Assembly: GCA_041486365.1 (NCBI GenBank)
Contig: JBGPLH010000030.1
Coordinates: 1-17,754, forward strand
DNA length: 17,754 nucleotides
Direction of reading: 5' to 3'
Origin: JBGPLH01 sp041486365 [NCBI: Thermodesulfobacteriota bacterium]
GTDB lineage: Bacteria; JAUYMQ01
Made by a program: the position numbers and the translations under genes. Position 1 is the first letter of the stretch. Each line of letters starts with the position of its first letter. The notes under the pieces were generated by a model, which saw nothing but the letters and a program-made list of their open reading frames with translations, was not told the DNA's origin and ran no database searches. Of this stretch, positions 1 through 6,849 are shown in pieces.

Positions 1-492
1 GCCGAGCCCATCGACTGGCGACAGGTCGCGCCGGGAACCCGCGTGCGGCTGAAACGGTTCGGCGCCGAGGGCGAGCTCGTCGAGGGACCCGACACGTCGG
101 GGCGCGCGCAGATCCGGGTTGGCGGGAAGCGCCTCGTCATCCCGGCCCGCGACCTCGCCCTCGCGGAGGCGTCGGCGTCCGCGAAACGTGAGCCCTCCGG
201 GGCACGGCGCCCCGAACCGCGCTGGACCGATGACGTGGAACGCCCCTGGGCGAACACCCTCGACGTGCGCGGATTGCGCACGGAGGAAGCGCTGGCGAAG
301 CTCGTCTACTTTCTCGATGGGCTCTACGCGTCCACAGAGAAGACTGCGTTCCTCGTGCACGGACACGGGACCGGCGCCCTCAAGACGTCGCTCCGCGCGT
401 ACCTGGGCGAGTGCCCTTACGTCGCATCGTTCCAGGCAGCCGATCCGCATCGGGGCGGGGATGGTGTCACCGTGATCCGGCTCCGCGAATAG
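1..492 (+). CDS. mutS2: Endonuclease MutS2, C-terminal part (Smr domain), 5' end outside window
   Basis: The frame is open from base 1 and ends in TAG at 490-492, giving the last 163 residues of a larger protein. The final ~85 residues form a Smr domain: an LDVRG motif, then VHGHGTGAL, then the GGDGVTVI strand. This is the usual end of MutS2. The region before it (residues ~10-50, a VKRFGAEGELVE-like small beta domain) matches the KOW-like linker that precedes Smr in MutS2. MutS2 proteins are MutS-like ATPases with a C-terminal nuclease domain; they are linked to suppression of homologous recombination and, in Bacillus, to rescue of collided ribosomes. The ATPase and clamp domains must lie left of the window, so their integrity cannot be judged. 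The gene converges on the NAD kinase gene, with 35 bp between the stops. Confidence 0.9.
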   Translation, partial: AEPIDWRQVAPGTRVRLKRFGAEGELVEGPDTSGRAQIRVGGKRLVIPARDLALAEASASAKREPSGARRPEPRWTDDVERPWANTLDVRGLRTEEALAKLVYFLDGLYASTEKTAFLVHGHGTGALKTSLRAYLGECPYVASFQAADPHRGGDGVTVIRLRE

Positions 493-508
493 CTCTCGCG
501 ATCATCAC

Positions 509-522
509 GCCCGCGTCCGGGC
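509..522. terminator. Weak stem-loop between convergent mutS2 and nadK
   Basis: GCCCG (509-513) pairs with CGGGC (518-522) around a 4-nt loop, inside the 35-bp gap between two convergent stops. The stem is only 5 bp and has no T-tract on either side, so it is a weak candidate. Its position is the main argument. Confidence 0.25.
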
Positions 523-527
523 GCCCT

Positions 528-1442
528 TCAGCGGGATCGCGCGGCCGGTCTCCGTCCAGGCGCATCCGGATCGCGAAAGCCCAGCACGCGCAGCGGCTCG
601 TCGCCGAGGCGGATCCGCACGGTCGCCCCGAAGGGGATAGGACGGGAAACGTGCGGGCCGTCGATGAAGATCCGCGCGTGGCCGAAGTGGTTCTGGATCT
701 CGAGTCTGTCCCCCGCACCAAGGATCCCCTTCCGGAAGCGGCATTCCCGCCCGCGTCCCTGGTAGGGCTCGCGGACGACGAACTGGAATCGCTTTGCCTC
801 CAGGGGAAGCTTCCGTCCTCCCGCCGACCCGACCGCGGCGCGCGATCCGGCCGGTGGCCCGATCCACACACCGGAGCTGCGCTGTTCCTCCCGGTGCTCC
901 CCCACGCGGAGGCTGTAGCGGGCCATCGCCGCGGGATTCTCATGGGCGTAGAGAACGTCGTTCAGCGCGGGCTGCGGCACCTTCTCGCCATCGACCTCCG
1001 CACGGAGGCGCTGAAAGACCGTCGCCGGGAGATCCGAGTGAACGAGCCGGGTGAGCATGCGATCGGCCGTTGTGCGGGTGGCGCCGCAGAAAAACCCCAC
1101 GCTGTCCTTCGGCGCGGAATTCACGCCGAGCATCGGGACATCGCGGACGCTGTGCGCCGCCGAGATGAAGGTGCCGTCGCCACCCACGACGACCACGAGA
1201 TCGTAGAGGCACTCGTCGAATGGGGTGCCTCGATCGATCCGATCGACCGCTGCGCCCAGCCTCTCGAGCGACTTCTGCACCACCTCGAGTGTGCGGTGGT
1301 GCTCCCGGTGACTCGCGAGGATCCCGCGGACCCGCAGATCGCCCTGCGCGACGAGCCGCTCGAAACCTGGATCCTTCTGGTCCACGGCGTAGGTCTCGTA
1401 CGCGCTTCGCTTCGTCACGATGAGGACGCGCCGCAGTATCAT
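528..1442 (-). CDS. nadK: NAD(+)/NADH kinase family protein
   Basis: A 304-residue member of the ATP-NAD kinase family, which phosphorylates NAD(H) to NADP(H) in the cytoplasm. The signature GGDGT lies at residues 87-91. The NAD-contacting Asn-Asp motif (ALNDVLY) lies near 159-165, followed by the glycine-rich element ending in SAGG near 206-209. Two deviations are visible. The usual TGSTAY substrate loop reads AGSRAA (about 198-203), and there is extra sequence before GGDGT. The HENPAAMARYS segment recalls the plant NADK3/NADH-kinase branch more than E. coli NadK; that comparison is from memory. The ATG at 1440-1442 overlaps the TGA of the upstream phosphodiesterase (ATGA, 4 nt), so the two are translationally coupled. 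Family assignment is firm; preference for NAD+ or NADH is not known. Confidence 0.85.
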   Translation of the reverse strand: MILRRVLIVTKRSAYETYAVDQKDPGFERLVAQGDLRVRGILASHREHHRTLEVVQKSLERLGAAVDRIDRGTPFDECLYDLVVVVGGDGTFISAAHSVRDVPMLGVNSAPKDSVGFFCGATRTTADRMLTRLVHSDLPATVFQRLRAEVDGEKVPQPALNDVLYAHENPAAMARYSLRVGEHREEQRSSGVWIGPPAGSRAAVGSAGGRKLPLEAKRFQFVVREPYQGRGRECRFRKGILGAGDRLEIQNHFGHARIFIDGPHVSRPIPFGATVRIRLGDEPLRVLGFRDPDAPGRRPAARSR

Positions 1443-2689
1443 GATTGCTCCGCACCCGCTCCCACCGGGGGGGCCAGGATCGACCCAATCGGCCGTCCGT
1501 CGATCCCCGCCGCGGGGCGGATCCCGAGCAGCACGCAGATCGTCGGGTTCACGTCCACCGCACGGGCGACGCTCATCCGCGCCCCGTGCCGGAGGCCCGG
1601 ACCCGCCGCGACGAGGATCCCGTCCATTCCCGGCGTGCCGGGCGGATAGCCGTGCCCGCCCTGCCGATCCCGTGGGGCGGGTTCCGACGGGCCCGACGGG
1701 TCCTCCGAGAAGTACACGCCCGGATCAGCGACCGCCACGAAGTCCCCCACGCGACCCTCCGCCTGCGCCCGCCATTCCGGCGGAAGCTCCTCCCGCGCGT
1801 AGAGCCGGTATCCCTTCTCGGACAGCAGCGCCCGCCGCGCCCGATCCTGCTCCCAGGGTGCGTCCAGGTACACGTGTGACACGGCCCCCGCACTCGCCAC
1901 GATCCCCGGGATCCCCGCCGACTTCAGAACGCGAGCGAGGTTCACCACGCGGCGCAGCCGGATGAGCCCGTGATCCGAGACGATTACCAGCGTGATGCGA
2001 TCGGCGAGTCCCCGGCGTGAGAGCCCCCCCTCCAGCCGCGCCAGTGCGCGGTCCGTCTCCTCGAGCCGTTCGACCGCCTCGGGTGAATCCGGGCCGTGCT
2101 TGTGCGCCGCCTCGTCGCTCCCCTGGAACCAGGCCAGGATGAGGCGCGGCCGCACAGGCGCCGGGAGCGAGAGCCAGTCGAGAATCCGCTCCACCTTCTC
2201 GCCCTCCCCCGTGTGGCGATCGAAGCGCATCGAGTAGCTCGGAAGGGTGCCACGCCACTTCCCCTCGCTCAGGGCCCACATGACCACGCCCGCCTTCACT
2301 CCCTGCCGCTCGGCGGTAACCCAGATCGGCTCGGCGCGCAGCCAGGACGCCTCGCGCTCCTTTTCGAAGCGTCCGCGCTTACGGTCGAGGAACTTGTTAC
2401 TCACGATACCGTTCTTGTCCGGAAAGACCCCCGTGGCGATTGTGGCGTGGGCGGGGAAGGTATTCGACGGGAAGGGGGGCGACAGACGCGGCGCGAAGAC
2501 GCCGCGGCGGGCGAGCGCATCGAGCGTGGGCGTGCGCGCGTGGCCGAGGAGATCGGCTCCGACGCCGTCCAGCGAAATCAGGATGACCGTTCGATCGGTC
2601 GGAACCGCTCCCCCGGCCGCGGCCCCCGCGGGAGGAAGCGGGAACCACAGGGCGGCCAGGAGGGCGAGGGCGCGGATCGCGGGCTTCAT
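1439..2689 (-). CDS. Secreted alkaline-phosphatase-superfamily phosphodiesterase (NPP/ectonucleotide pyrophosphatase type)
   Basis: A 416-residue protein with a cleavable signal peptide (hydrophobic 6-20, likely cleavage after AGA near residue 24), so probably periplasmic or exported. The bimetal site of nucleotide pyrophosphatase/phosphodiesterases can be read in order: Asp41 (ISLDGVG), nucleophile Thr77 in PSNTFPAH, Asp192 and His196 (GSDEAAHKHGPDS), Asp239-His240 (VSDHG) and His346 (GGHGYPPG). Family members hydrolyse phosphodiester or pyrophosphate bonds of nucleotides, dinucleotides or lipid head groups. The real substrate here is unknown. The gene is first in a two-gene unit and overlaps the NAD kinase start by 4 nt. 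ATG at 2687-2689 is preceded by a weak purine-rich stretch. A promoter candidate lies about 70-100 bp upstream. Confidence 0.88.
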   Translation of the reverse strand: MKPAIRALALLAALWFPLPPAGAAAGGAVPTDRTVILISLDGVGADLLGHARTPTLDALARRGVFAPRLSPPFPSNTFPAHATIATGVFPDKNGIVSNKFLDRKRGRFEKEREASWLRAEPIWVTAERQGVKAGVVMWALSEGKWRGTLPSYSMRFDRHTGEGEKVERILDWLSLPAPVRPRLILAWFQGSDEAAHKHGPDSPEAVERLEETDRALARLEGGLSRRGLADRITLVIVSDHGLIRLRRVVNLARVLKSAGIPGIVASAGAVSHVYLDAPWEQDRARRALLSEKGYRLYAREELPPEWRAQAEGRVGDFVAVADPGVYFSEDPSGPSEPAPRDRQGGHGYPPGTPGMDGILVAAGPGLRHGARMSVARAVDVNPTICVLLGIRPAAGIDGRPIGSILAPPVGAGAEQS

Positions 2690-2758
2690 CCCCGAGCTTT
2701 CATGAAAGGGAAACGGGCCTCAGCGTGCGCCCGCGGGACCGTGGGGTCACGGCGCATC

Positions 2759-2787
2759 ATGATAGGCGAGCGACGGAAGGTGAGCAA
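2759..2787 (-). promoter_or_regulatory. Candidate sigma70-type promoter for the phosphodiesterase-nadK unit
   Basis: On the minus strand, TTGCTC (2782-2787) is followed by a 17-nt spacer and TATCAT (2759-2764). The -10 matches 5 of 6 consensus bases; the -35 keeps only TTG. Predicted start near 2752 gives a leader of about 60 nt. Confidence 0.45.
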
Positions 2788-2812
2788 CGGGCACCGGAGG
2801 GTGCCGGAGGTT

Positions 2813-2871
2813 CCCGGCAAAGCCGGGGCCGACAGGATCTGATTTGCTGCCCCCGGCAAAGCCGGGGCCGA
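2813..2871. repeat. 20-bp direct repeat, each copy a small hairpin
   Basis: CCCGGCAAAGCCGGGGCCGA occurs exactly at 2813-2832 and 2852-2871, 39 bp apart start to start. Each copy carries a stem-loop, CCCGGC-AAA-GCCGGG; in the second copy the stem is 7 bp (2851-2867). The copies lie between the protease terminators and the phosphodiesterase promoter candidate. No protein-coding signal was seen in 2690-2985. They may be copies of a dispersed extragenic repeat, which one window cannot show. Confidence 0.7.
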
Positions 2872-2880
2872 GTGGAATCA

Positions 2881-2912
2881 GGAGAGGCCGACCCCCCCGG
2901 ATCGGCCTCTCC
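2881..2912 (-). terminator. Strong stem-loop, second structure downstream of the Do protease
   Basis: GGAGAGGCCGA (2881-2891) pairs perfectly with TCGGCCTCTCC (2902-2912), an 11-bp stem with a 10-nt loop, about 75 bp past the protease stop. There is no clear U-tract on the minus strand (TGATTCCACT follows), so intrinsic termination is possible but unproven. It could also protect the mRNA 3' end. Confidence 0.5.
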
Positions 2913-2930
2913 GTCGGTCGTGGCCTCGAC

Positions 2931-2985
2931 GATCCCCCCTTGTCGCCGGCATGTGGACCCGGCGGCGCGTCACCGAAGGGGGATC
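2931..2985 (-). terminator. Two-tier stem-loop directly after the Do protease stop codon
   Basis: Outer arms GATCCCCCCTT (2931-2941) and AAGGGGGATC (2976-2985) pair with one bulged C. Inside them CGCCGG (2944-2949) pairs with CCGGCG (2959-2964) around 9 nt. The outer arm touches the protease stop codon (2986-2988). No U-tract follows. Confidence 0.4.
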
Positions 2986-4545
2986 TCAGCCACGGCTTTT
3001 CGCTGCTGTCTTCACGGCGATGAACACGTGCTGTCCTTCGCGCTCGACGAGGAGCAGCACTGAGCCGTCCTTGCGCTCGCCCCGCACGGCAGAAACGAAC
3101 TCGGCCGCGTTCTTCACCGGCTTCTGGTCGACTTCTCGGACCACGTCGCCCCGGTGGATTCCGGCGTCGTCCGCCGGGCTTCCCGGGGTTACCTCCGCGA
3201 CGACGACCCCTTGCCGGCTCTGGATGCCCAACCCGCTTGCGATTTCCGGCGTGAGGTCCTGCACAGAGAGGCCGAGCCTCGCCTCGCTCGACTCCCCCTT
3301 ATCCTCCCGGGCAACCTGCTCCTCGGCGAGCCGGCCCACCTTTACCGTGAAGGTCTTCGGGCTACCCTCGCGCAGGATCTTCACCTCCACCTTCCTGCCG
3401 ATCGGGGTGTTCGCGACGAGGAGCGGGAGATCGTGGCTTTCCTGGATGGGTTTGCCGTTGAAGGAGACTATCACGTCACCGTGCTGCAATCCGGCCTCGT
3501 CCGCCGGGCCGCCTGCCGTCACGTCGGCCACCAGCGCGCCCTGCTTGCCTTGAAGGCCGAAGTGCCCCGCCATCTCCGGCGTGAGGTCCTGGATCGCAAC
3601 GCCGAGCCATCCGCGGGAGACGCCGCCCTTCGTCTTGAGCTGCTCGACAATCGATTTGGCGAGGTTCACCGGGATCGCGAATCCGATTCCCTGCCCGCCC
3701 GCCACGATCTGCGCGTTGATCCCGATGACCTCGCCCTGGAGATTCAGAAGCGGCCCGCCGGAGTTACCCGGGTTGATCGAGGCATCGGTCTGGATGAAGT
3801 CGTCGTAGGGGCCCTCCAGGGCCCGCCCCTTGGCGCTGATTATTCCCGCCGTGACCGTGTGATCCAGCCCGAAGGGATTGCCCACCGCCACGACCCAGTC
3901 CCCCACCCGCGCCTTGTCGGAGTTGCCGAGCTTCACCGCTGGAAGCGGCTTGCCGGAGTCAACCTTCACGAGCGCCAGATCGGTCTTCGGATCTCGCCCG
4001 ACCACCTTCCCTTTGAGCTCTCGCTTGTCGGAGAGCCGGACGGTGATTTCGTCGGCGTCGTCCACCACGTGGTTATTGGTGAGAATGTAACCGTCGGAGG
4101 AGATGATCACGCCCGAGCCCTGGCCGCGTTGCCGCTGGGGGGCCTGCGGGACCTGGAACTGCTTGAAGAACTCGCCGAAGGGTTCGCCTGGGCCGAAGGG
4201 GGAGGGCATGCGGAAGCTCATCCCTTTCACGGTTTTCGACACAACGATGTTCGTGACGCTCGGGGCGACCTGCTCTGCCAGATCGGCGAAGGATCCGGGC
4301 GCGCCCGATGGAACCGCCGGTGCTGTGGCGGGCGGTGGCGCGTGGGGCGTCAGGGGGATGACAGGCGCCGCCTGAGCCCGGGACTGCGCGCAGGCTCTGG
4401 GCGCGCGGGCAGTCATCCAGGCGCCGAGCCCGAAACCCGCAACCAGGGTGAGAACTACCGTGAGAATCCACAGTCCGCTTCGCCCACGGCGAGGGTCTTT
4501 CGGCAGGTATTCCTGGGGCGCGGGCGCGCTTGGGTTGCCGTCCAT
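2986..4545 (-). CDS. degP: Do-family (HtrA) periplasmic serine endopeptidase with two PDZ domains
   Basis: A 519-residue envelope quality-control protease that degrades misfolded exported proteins. Residues 1-22 are cytoplasmic and charged. Residues 24-45 form a hydrophobic segment ending near a possible ACAQ cleavage site (51-54), so it is either an anchor or a long signal. The trypsin-like domain (~85-305) has the full triad: His159 in TNNHVV, Asp189 in KTDLALVK and Ser262 in NPGNSGGPL. PDZ1 (~310-400) and PDZ2 (~423-510) both begin with a GLSVQDLTPE-like motif and carry GSPADxAG loops. Length and order match DegP/DegQ/MucD proteins; which subtype cannot be told. A long Pro/Ala linker (61-84) precedes the protease domain. 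The gene lies 36 bp downstream of a small Cys-rich gene, likely on the same transcript. Confidence 0.95.
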   Translation of the reverse strand: MDGNPSAPAPQEYLPKDPRRGRSGLWILTVVLTLVAGFGLGAWMTARAPRACAQSRAQAAPVIPLTPHAPPPATAPAVPSGAPGSFADLAEQVAPSVTNIVVSKTVKGMSFRMPSPFGPGEPFGEFFKQFQVPQAPQRQRGQGSGVIISSDGYILTNNHVVDDADEITVRLSDKRELKGKVVGRDPKTDLALVKVDSGKPLPAVKLGNSDKARVGDWVVAVGNPFGLDHTVTAGIISAKGRALEGPYDDFIQTDASINPGNSGGPLLNLQGEVIGINAQIVAGGQGIGFAIPVNLAKSIVEQLKTKGGVSRGWLGVAIQDLTPEMAGHFGLQGKQGALVADVTAGGPADEAGLQHGDVIVSFNGKPIQESHDLPLLVANTPIGRKVEVKILREGSPKTFTVKVGRLAEEQVAREDKGESSEARLGLSVQDLTPEIASGLGIQSRQGVVVAEVTPGSPADDAGIHRGDVVREVDQKPVKNAAEFVSAVRGERKDGSVLLLVEREGQHVFIAVKTAAKSRG

Positions 4546-4581
4546 GGCCTGTTCTTCGACCTCCGTTCCCTGTGCGGGAAC

Positions 4582-4848
4582 TTAGTGGAGCGTGGCGTGT
4601 GCCCGCTCCCGCATGATCTCGATTTCCAGACGCGTCGCCTTGGCGCGCGGCCGGAAGAAAAACCGGACCGTATGCCCACAGACCTGGCAGCGCTTGTAGT
4701 AGAACGTCTCCCCGTCCTCGACCTGAACTCCCCCAACCCGCTTGCGGTTCTCCTCCACGCAGCAGGGGGAGGACGCGAGAGGGGAGACGATCCGCCGAGG
4801 ATACTGGATACGGGCCGCTTCCCTGTCCGTGTATTCGACGATGCTCAT
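4582..4848 (-). CDS. Small Cys-rich (zinc-ribbon-like) conserved-type protein, function unknown
   Basis: An 88-residue protein that I do not recognise as a named family. It has Cys29-Cys30 and a CQVCGH knuckle (Cys54, Cys57, His59), spaced as in a treble-clef or zinc-ribbon fold, then a basic aromatic stretch (VRFFFRPRAK) and a C-terminal amphipathic helix. It has no signal peptide, so it is likely cytoplasmic. I chose ATG 4848 because GGGGGAG sits 5 nt before it; an in-frame TTG at 4866 would add six residues and lacks such a site. It precedes the Do protease gene by 36 bp and is probably co-transcribed. Real coding is supported by the ribosome site, the stop placement and the Cys pattern. 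Confidence 0.65.
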   Translation of the reverse strand: MSIVEYTDREAARIQYPRRIVSPLASSPCCVEENRKRVGGVQVEDGETFYYKRCQVCGHTVRFFFRPRAKATRLEIEIMRERAHATLH

Positions 4849-4936
4849 CAGACTCCCCCGAATCAACCCGCCGGGGCCGCCAACTCGGGAAAGGGGAGGC
4901 CACCGCGCGGGTTGGGTCCCAGCCTAGAGGGGGGGA

Positions 4937-4965
4937 ATTAGAGGCCCGTGAGTCTGCAGTTAGAA
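4937..4965 (-). promoter_or_regulatory. Weak promoter candidate for the Cys-rich protein-protease unit
   Basis: The minus strand has TTCTAA (4960-4965), a 17-nt spacer and TCTAAT (4937-4942). The -10 matches 5 of 6, the -35 only 3 of 6. It lies in the 141-bp gap after the response regulator stop. Confidence 0.3.
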
Positions 4966-4970
4966 GACTC
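4950..4970 (-). terminator. Weak stem-loop after the response regulator
   Basis: GAGTCT (4950-4955) pairs with AGACTC (4965-4970) around 9 nt. An alternative pairing, TTAGAG (4938-4943) with CTCTAA (4968-4973), shares bases with it, so only one can form at a time. The structure overlaps the promoter candidate for the next unit. No U-tract. Confidence 0.25.
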
Positions 4971-4989
4971 TAAACGCGGGCGGGGCCCG

Positions 4990-5661
4990 TCACGGCCCCT
5001 TGAGGACATACCCCACCCCCCGGACCGTCTGGAGGAGCTTGGACTCGAAGGGCTTGTCGATCTTGTTCCGCAGATAATTCACGTACACGTCGATCACGTT
5101 CGTGTCGCTGTCGAAGTGCACGTCCCAGACGTGCTCCGCGATCATGGTCCGCGTGAGCACCTTCCCCGCGTTGCGCATGAAGTACTCGAGGAGGCTGTAC
5201 TCCTTCGCGGTGAGGTCGATGGGGACGCCGGCCCGCAGGACCTTGCGCGAGAGCAGGTCCATTCGCAGGTCTCCCAGCTCGAGCACCGTGGGCTGATCGC
5301 TCTTCCCTCGGCGGAAGAGCGCACGCACGCGGGCGAGCAGCTCGGCGAACTCGAAGGGCTTCGTCAGGTAATCGTCGGCCCCGCTGTTGAGTCCCTGCAC
5401 CTTGTCGTTCACCGCGTCCTTCGCGGTGAGCAGGATGACGGGCGTCGCCACGCCGGACCCGCGCAGGTGCCGGAGCACGCCCAGCCCGTCGCACTTCGGG
5501 ATCATCCAGTCCAGGATAACCACGTCGTAGTCGTTGGTCTCAGCGAGGAAGATCGCCCTCTCGCCGTCGGGGGCCACGTCCACCGCATAACCCTCCTCCT
5601 CGAATCCCTTCCTGACGAAGCTCGCGACCTTGCGCTCGTCCTCCACCACCAGGATTCTCAA
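4990..5661 (-). CDS. OmpR/PhoB-family response regulator
   Basis: A 223-residue two-component DNA-binding regulator. The receiver domain (1-~115) has the acidic pair in VVEDE, phosphoacceptor Asp51 in VILDWMIP, and the switch Lys101 in LTKPFEF. The winged-helix effector (~125-220) ends in the typical VRGVGYVLKGP. The start is taken as TTG at 5659-5661, giving MRILVVEDE. GGGAGG lies 6 nt before it, and it overlaps the TGA of the upstream NRDE gene by 4 nt (TTGA). The ATG at 5682 would add seven residues, overlap the upstream gene by 25 nt and lack a good ribosome site. The sequence is close in style to CusR/MprA-type regulators. No histidine kinase is in the window, so its partner and signal are unknown. 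Confidence 0.92.
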   Translation of the reverse strand: MRILVVEDERKVASFVRKGFEEEGYAVDVAPDGERAIFLAETNDYDVVILDWMIPKCDGLGVLRHLRGSGVATPVILLTAKDAVNDKVQGLNSGADDYLTKPFEFAELLARVRALFRRGKSDQPTVLELGDLRMDLLSRKVLRAGVPIDLTAKEYSLLEYFMRNAGKVLTRTMIAEHVWDVHFDSDTNVIDVYVNYLRNKIDKPFESKLLQTVRGVGYVLKGP

Positions 5662-6428
5662 GGAATTCCTCCCGCTGCCCATGCCCGTTCGGGTGCGCTG
5701 CTCAGGAGCGCCGAGGCGTCCGCCCAGGGCGTTTCGCAGGGGCGCCCCTCCGCGTGCAGGTACCGCGATCGGTCCGGTTCCGACTCATGCAGGGCGATCA
5801 GGCTTCCCGATCGCGTGCCGTAGCTCTCCCCATGGATGCAGACGCGCTCGAGCAGGTTCTCGCCGGCGTGATCGCGGAGCGTGCCCTCGAGTCGCGTGAA
5901 AGTCTCCTCGACCGATCGAAGATTCTGCAGGTTTCCGAGGCGCTCGCGAATGCGCATGGTCTTAGGATCCCCCTCGAGATCCATCCCGTGGTTCGTGATC
6001 ACGTGGAGGCCAGGGGCCACCGGCGCGACCGCCGCTTCCGGACCGTAGACGACGAGGCCGGCCCCGTCCGGGCCGGCGCAGTAGAGGTGGAACCCGTTGT
6101 AAGTCCGCGGGGGGAGCGCGCTGAATGCCTCGAGCGTGCATGATACCGTGGGCCCGCGAAGCGCCTGCAGCGTCGCTTCCCCGCGTGACCGCCTGGAGGG
6201 ATCGCGCGGCTCCCCGTCGGGGCGGTTCGTCAGCCCCGCGAAGAGGCCTCCCTCTCCCACCCCGATCCAGGTCCCGCCCGCCACCTCGTCCCGCGGACCC
6301 ACGATTCGCGGTGCCGCGGAGAGAAGCCGCGGCGCGGAGGCCGGGCGCGCGTAGAACTCGTCCCGGTTGGCGGCCGCGATCAACGGGTATCCCGGAACGA
6401 GACGATCGAGCACGATGAGGGTGCACAT
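5658..6428 (-). CDS. NRDE (TANGO2-like) family protein
   Basis: A 256-residue protein beginning MCTLIVL with the diagnostic Asn-Arg-Asp-Glu motif at 21-24 (AAANRDEFYARP). It also has the GGTWIGV and GLTNRPDG segments expected for the family, and an ITNHGMD motif in the middle. Human TANGO2 belongs here and has been linked to haem and lipid handling; the bacterial role is not settled. The Cys at position 2 suggests an N-terminal-nucleophile-like fold if the Met is removed; that is inference. It overlaps the downstream response regulator by 4 nt, so the two are coupled. AGGGGA lies about 7 nt before the ATG, and a consensus -10 lies just upstream. Confidence 0.85.
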   Translation of the reverse strand: MCTLIVLDRLVPGYPLIAAANRDEFYARPASAPRLLSAAPRIVGPRDEVAGGTWIGVGEGGLFAGLTNRPDGEPRDPSRRSRGEATLQALRGPTVSCTLEAFSALPPRTYNGFHLYCAGPDGAGLVVYGPEAAVAPVAPGLHVITNHGMDLEGDPKTMRIRERLGNLQNLRSVEETFTRLEGTLRDHAGENLLERVCIHGESYGTRSGSLIALHESEPDRSRYLHAEGRPCETPWADASALLSSAPERAWAAGGIP

Positions 6429-6453
6429 GAGCGGATCCCCTGGGTCAGGCGGG

Positions 6454-6483
6454 ATTATAGGAAGCGCCCGGGGGGACCCGCAA
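6454..6483 (-). promoter_or_regulatory. Candidate promoter for the NRDE-response regulator pair
   Basis: The minus strand reads TTGCGG (6478-6483), an 18-nt spacer and a perfect TATAAT (6454-6459). Predicted start is about 20 nt before the NRDE ATG. It lies in the 66-bp gap after hpf, so the pair can be made separately from hpf. Confidence 0.5.
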
Positions 6484-6494
6484 CGCGGGGGACC

Positions 6495-6827
6495 TCAGGG
6501 GGTTCGGGCCTGGCGGCGGAGATGCTGGCGGTTGAGGCGGCTCTTGAACTTCTCGAGCTGCTTCAGGAGGTCCTCCACCGCCGCGTGGAGCGCCGGCATG
6601 AGATCAGGGCCCTTTTCCTTCGCTGTGAGGGTCTTCTGGGGGAAAGAGAGGATCAGGGACGCGATGAAGACGTCCTTGTGCGTCTGGTGCTCCACGTTTG
6701 CGCGAAGCTGGACCGCATCCTCCGGAAAGGACCGCGTGAATCGGGACAGCTTCCGGGCCTTGGTCTCTACGAAACGTTCGACCGTGGCCGTGGGCTGGAT
6801 CCCCTTGTAGTTGACCTGGATGATCAT
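6495..6827 (-). CDS. hpf: Ribosome hibernation-promoting factor, short HPF/RaiA type
   Basis: A 110-residue protein with the HPF/YfiA fold: an N-terminal strand IIQVNYKGI, the helix with VERFVETKARKLSRF, central strands (VQLRANVEHQTHKD, FIASLILSFP) and a C-terminal helix with LKQLEKFKSRLNR. It binds the 30S decoding region and silences ribosomes in stationary phase. It is the short form and lacks the ~60-residue dimerisation domain of long HPF. It lies 22 bp downstream of the patatin-like gene, so it is probably co-transcribed. It is not next to rpoN, where hpf is often found. Confidence 0.85.
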   Translation of the reverse strand: MIIQVNYKGIQPTATVERFVETKARKLSRFTRSFPEDAVQLRANVEHQTHKDVFIASLILSFPQKTLTAKEKGPDLMPALHAAVEDLLKQLEKFKSRLNRQHLRRQARTP

Positions 6828-6849
6828 CCGAACAATCCGGGGAGGCCCG

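Noticed and set aside
2813-2871. Possible CRISPR array from the 20-bp direct repeat
   Set aside because: Only two copies, a 19-bp spacer, each repeat is itself a tight hairpin, and no cas gene is present.
3154-4941. Long open frame on the plus strand antisense to the Do protease (and similar ones at 411-1649, 9396-11354 and 14491-16275)
   Set aside because: They run opposite well-supported genes, have no recognisable motifs and low-complexity Arg/Pro/Gly/His composition. They arise from GC-rich codon bias in the true frames.
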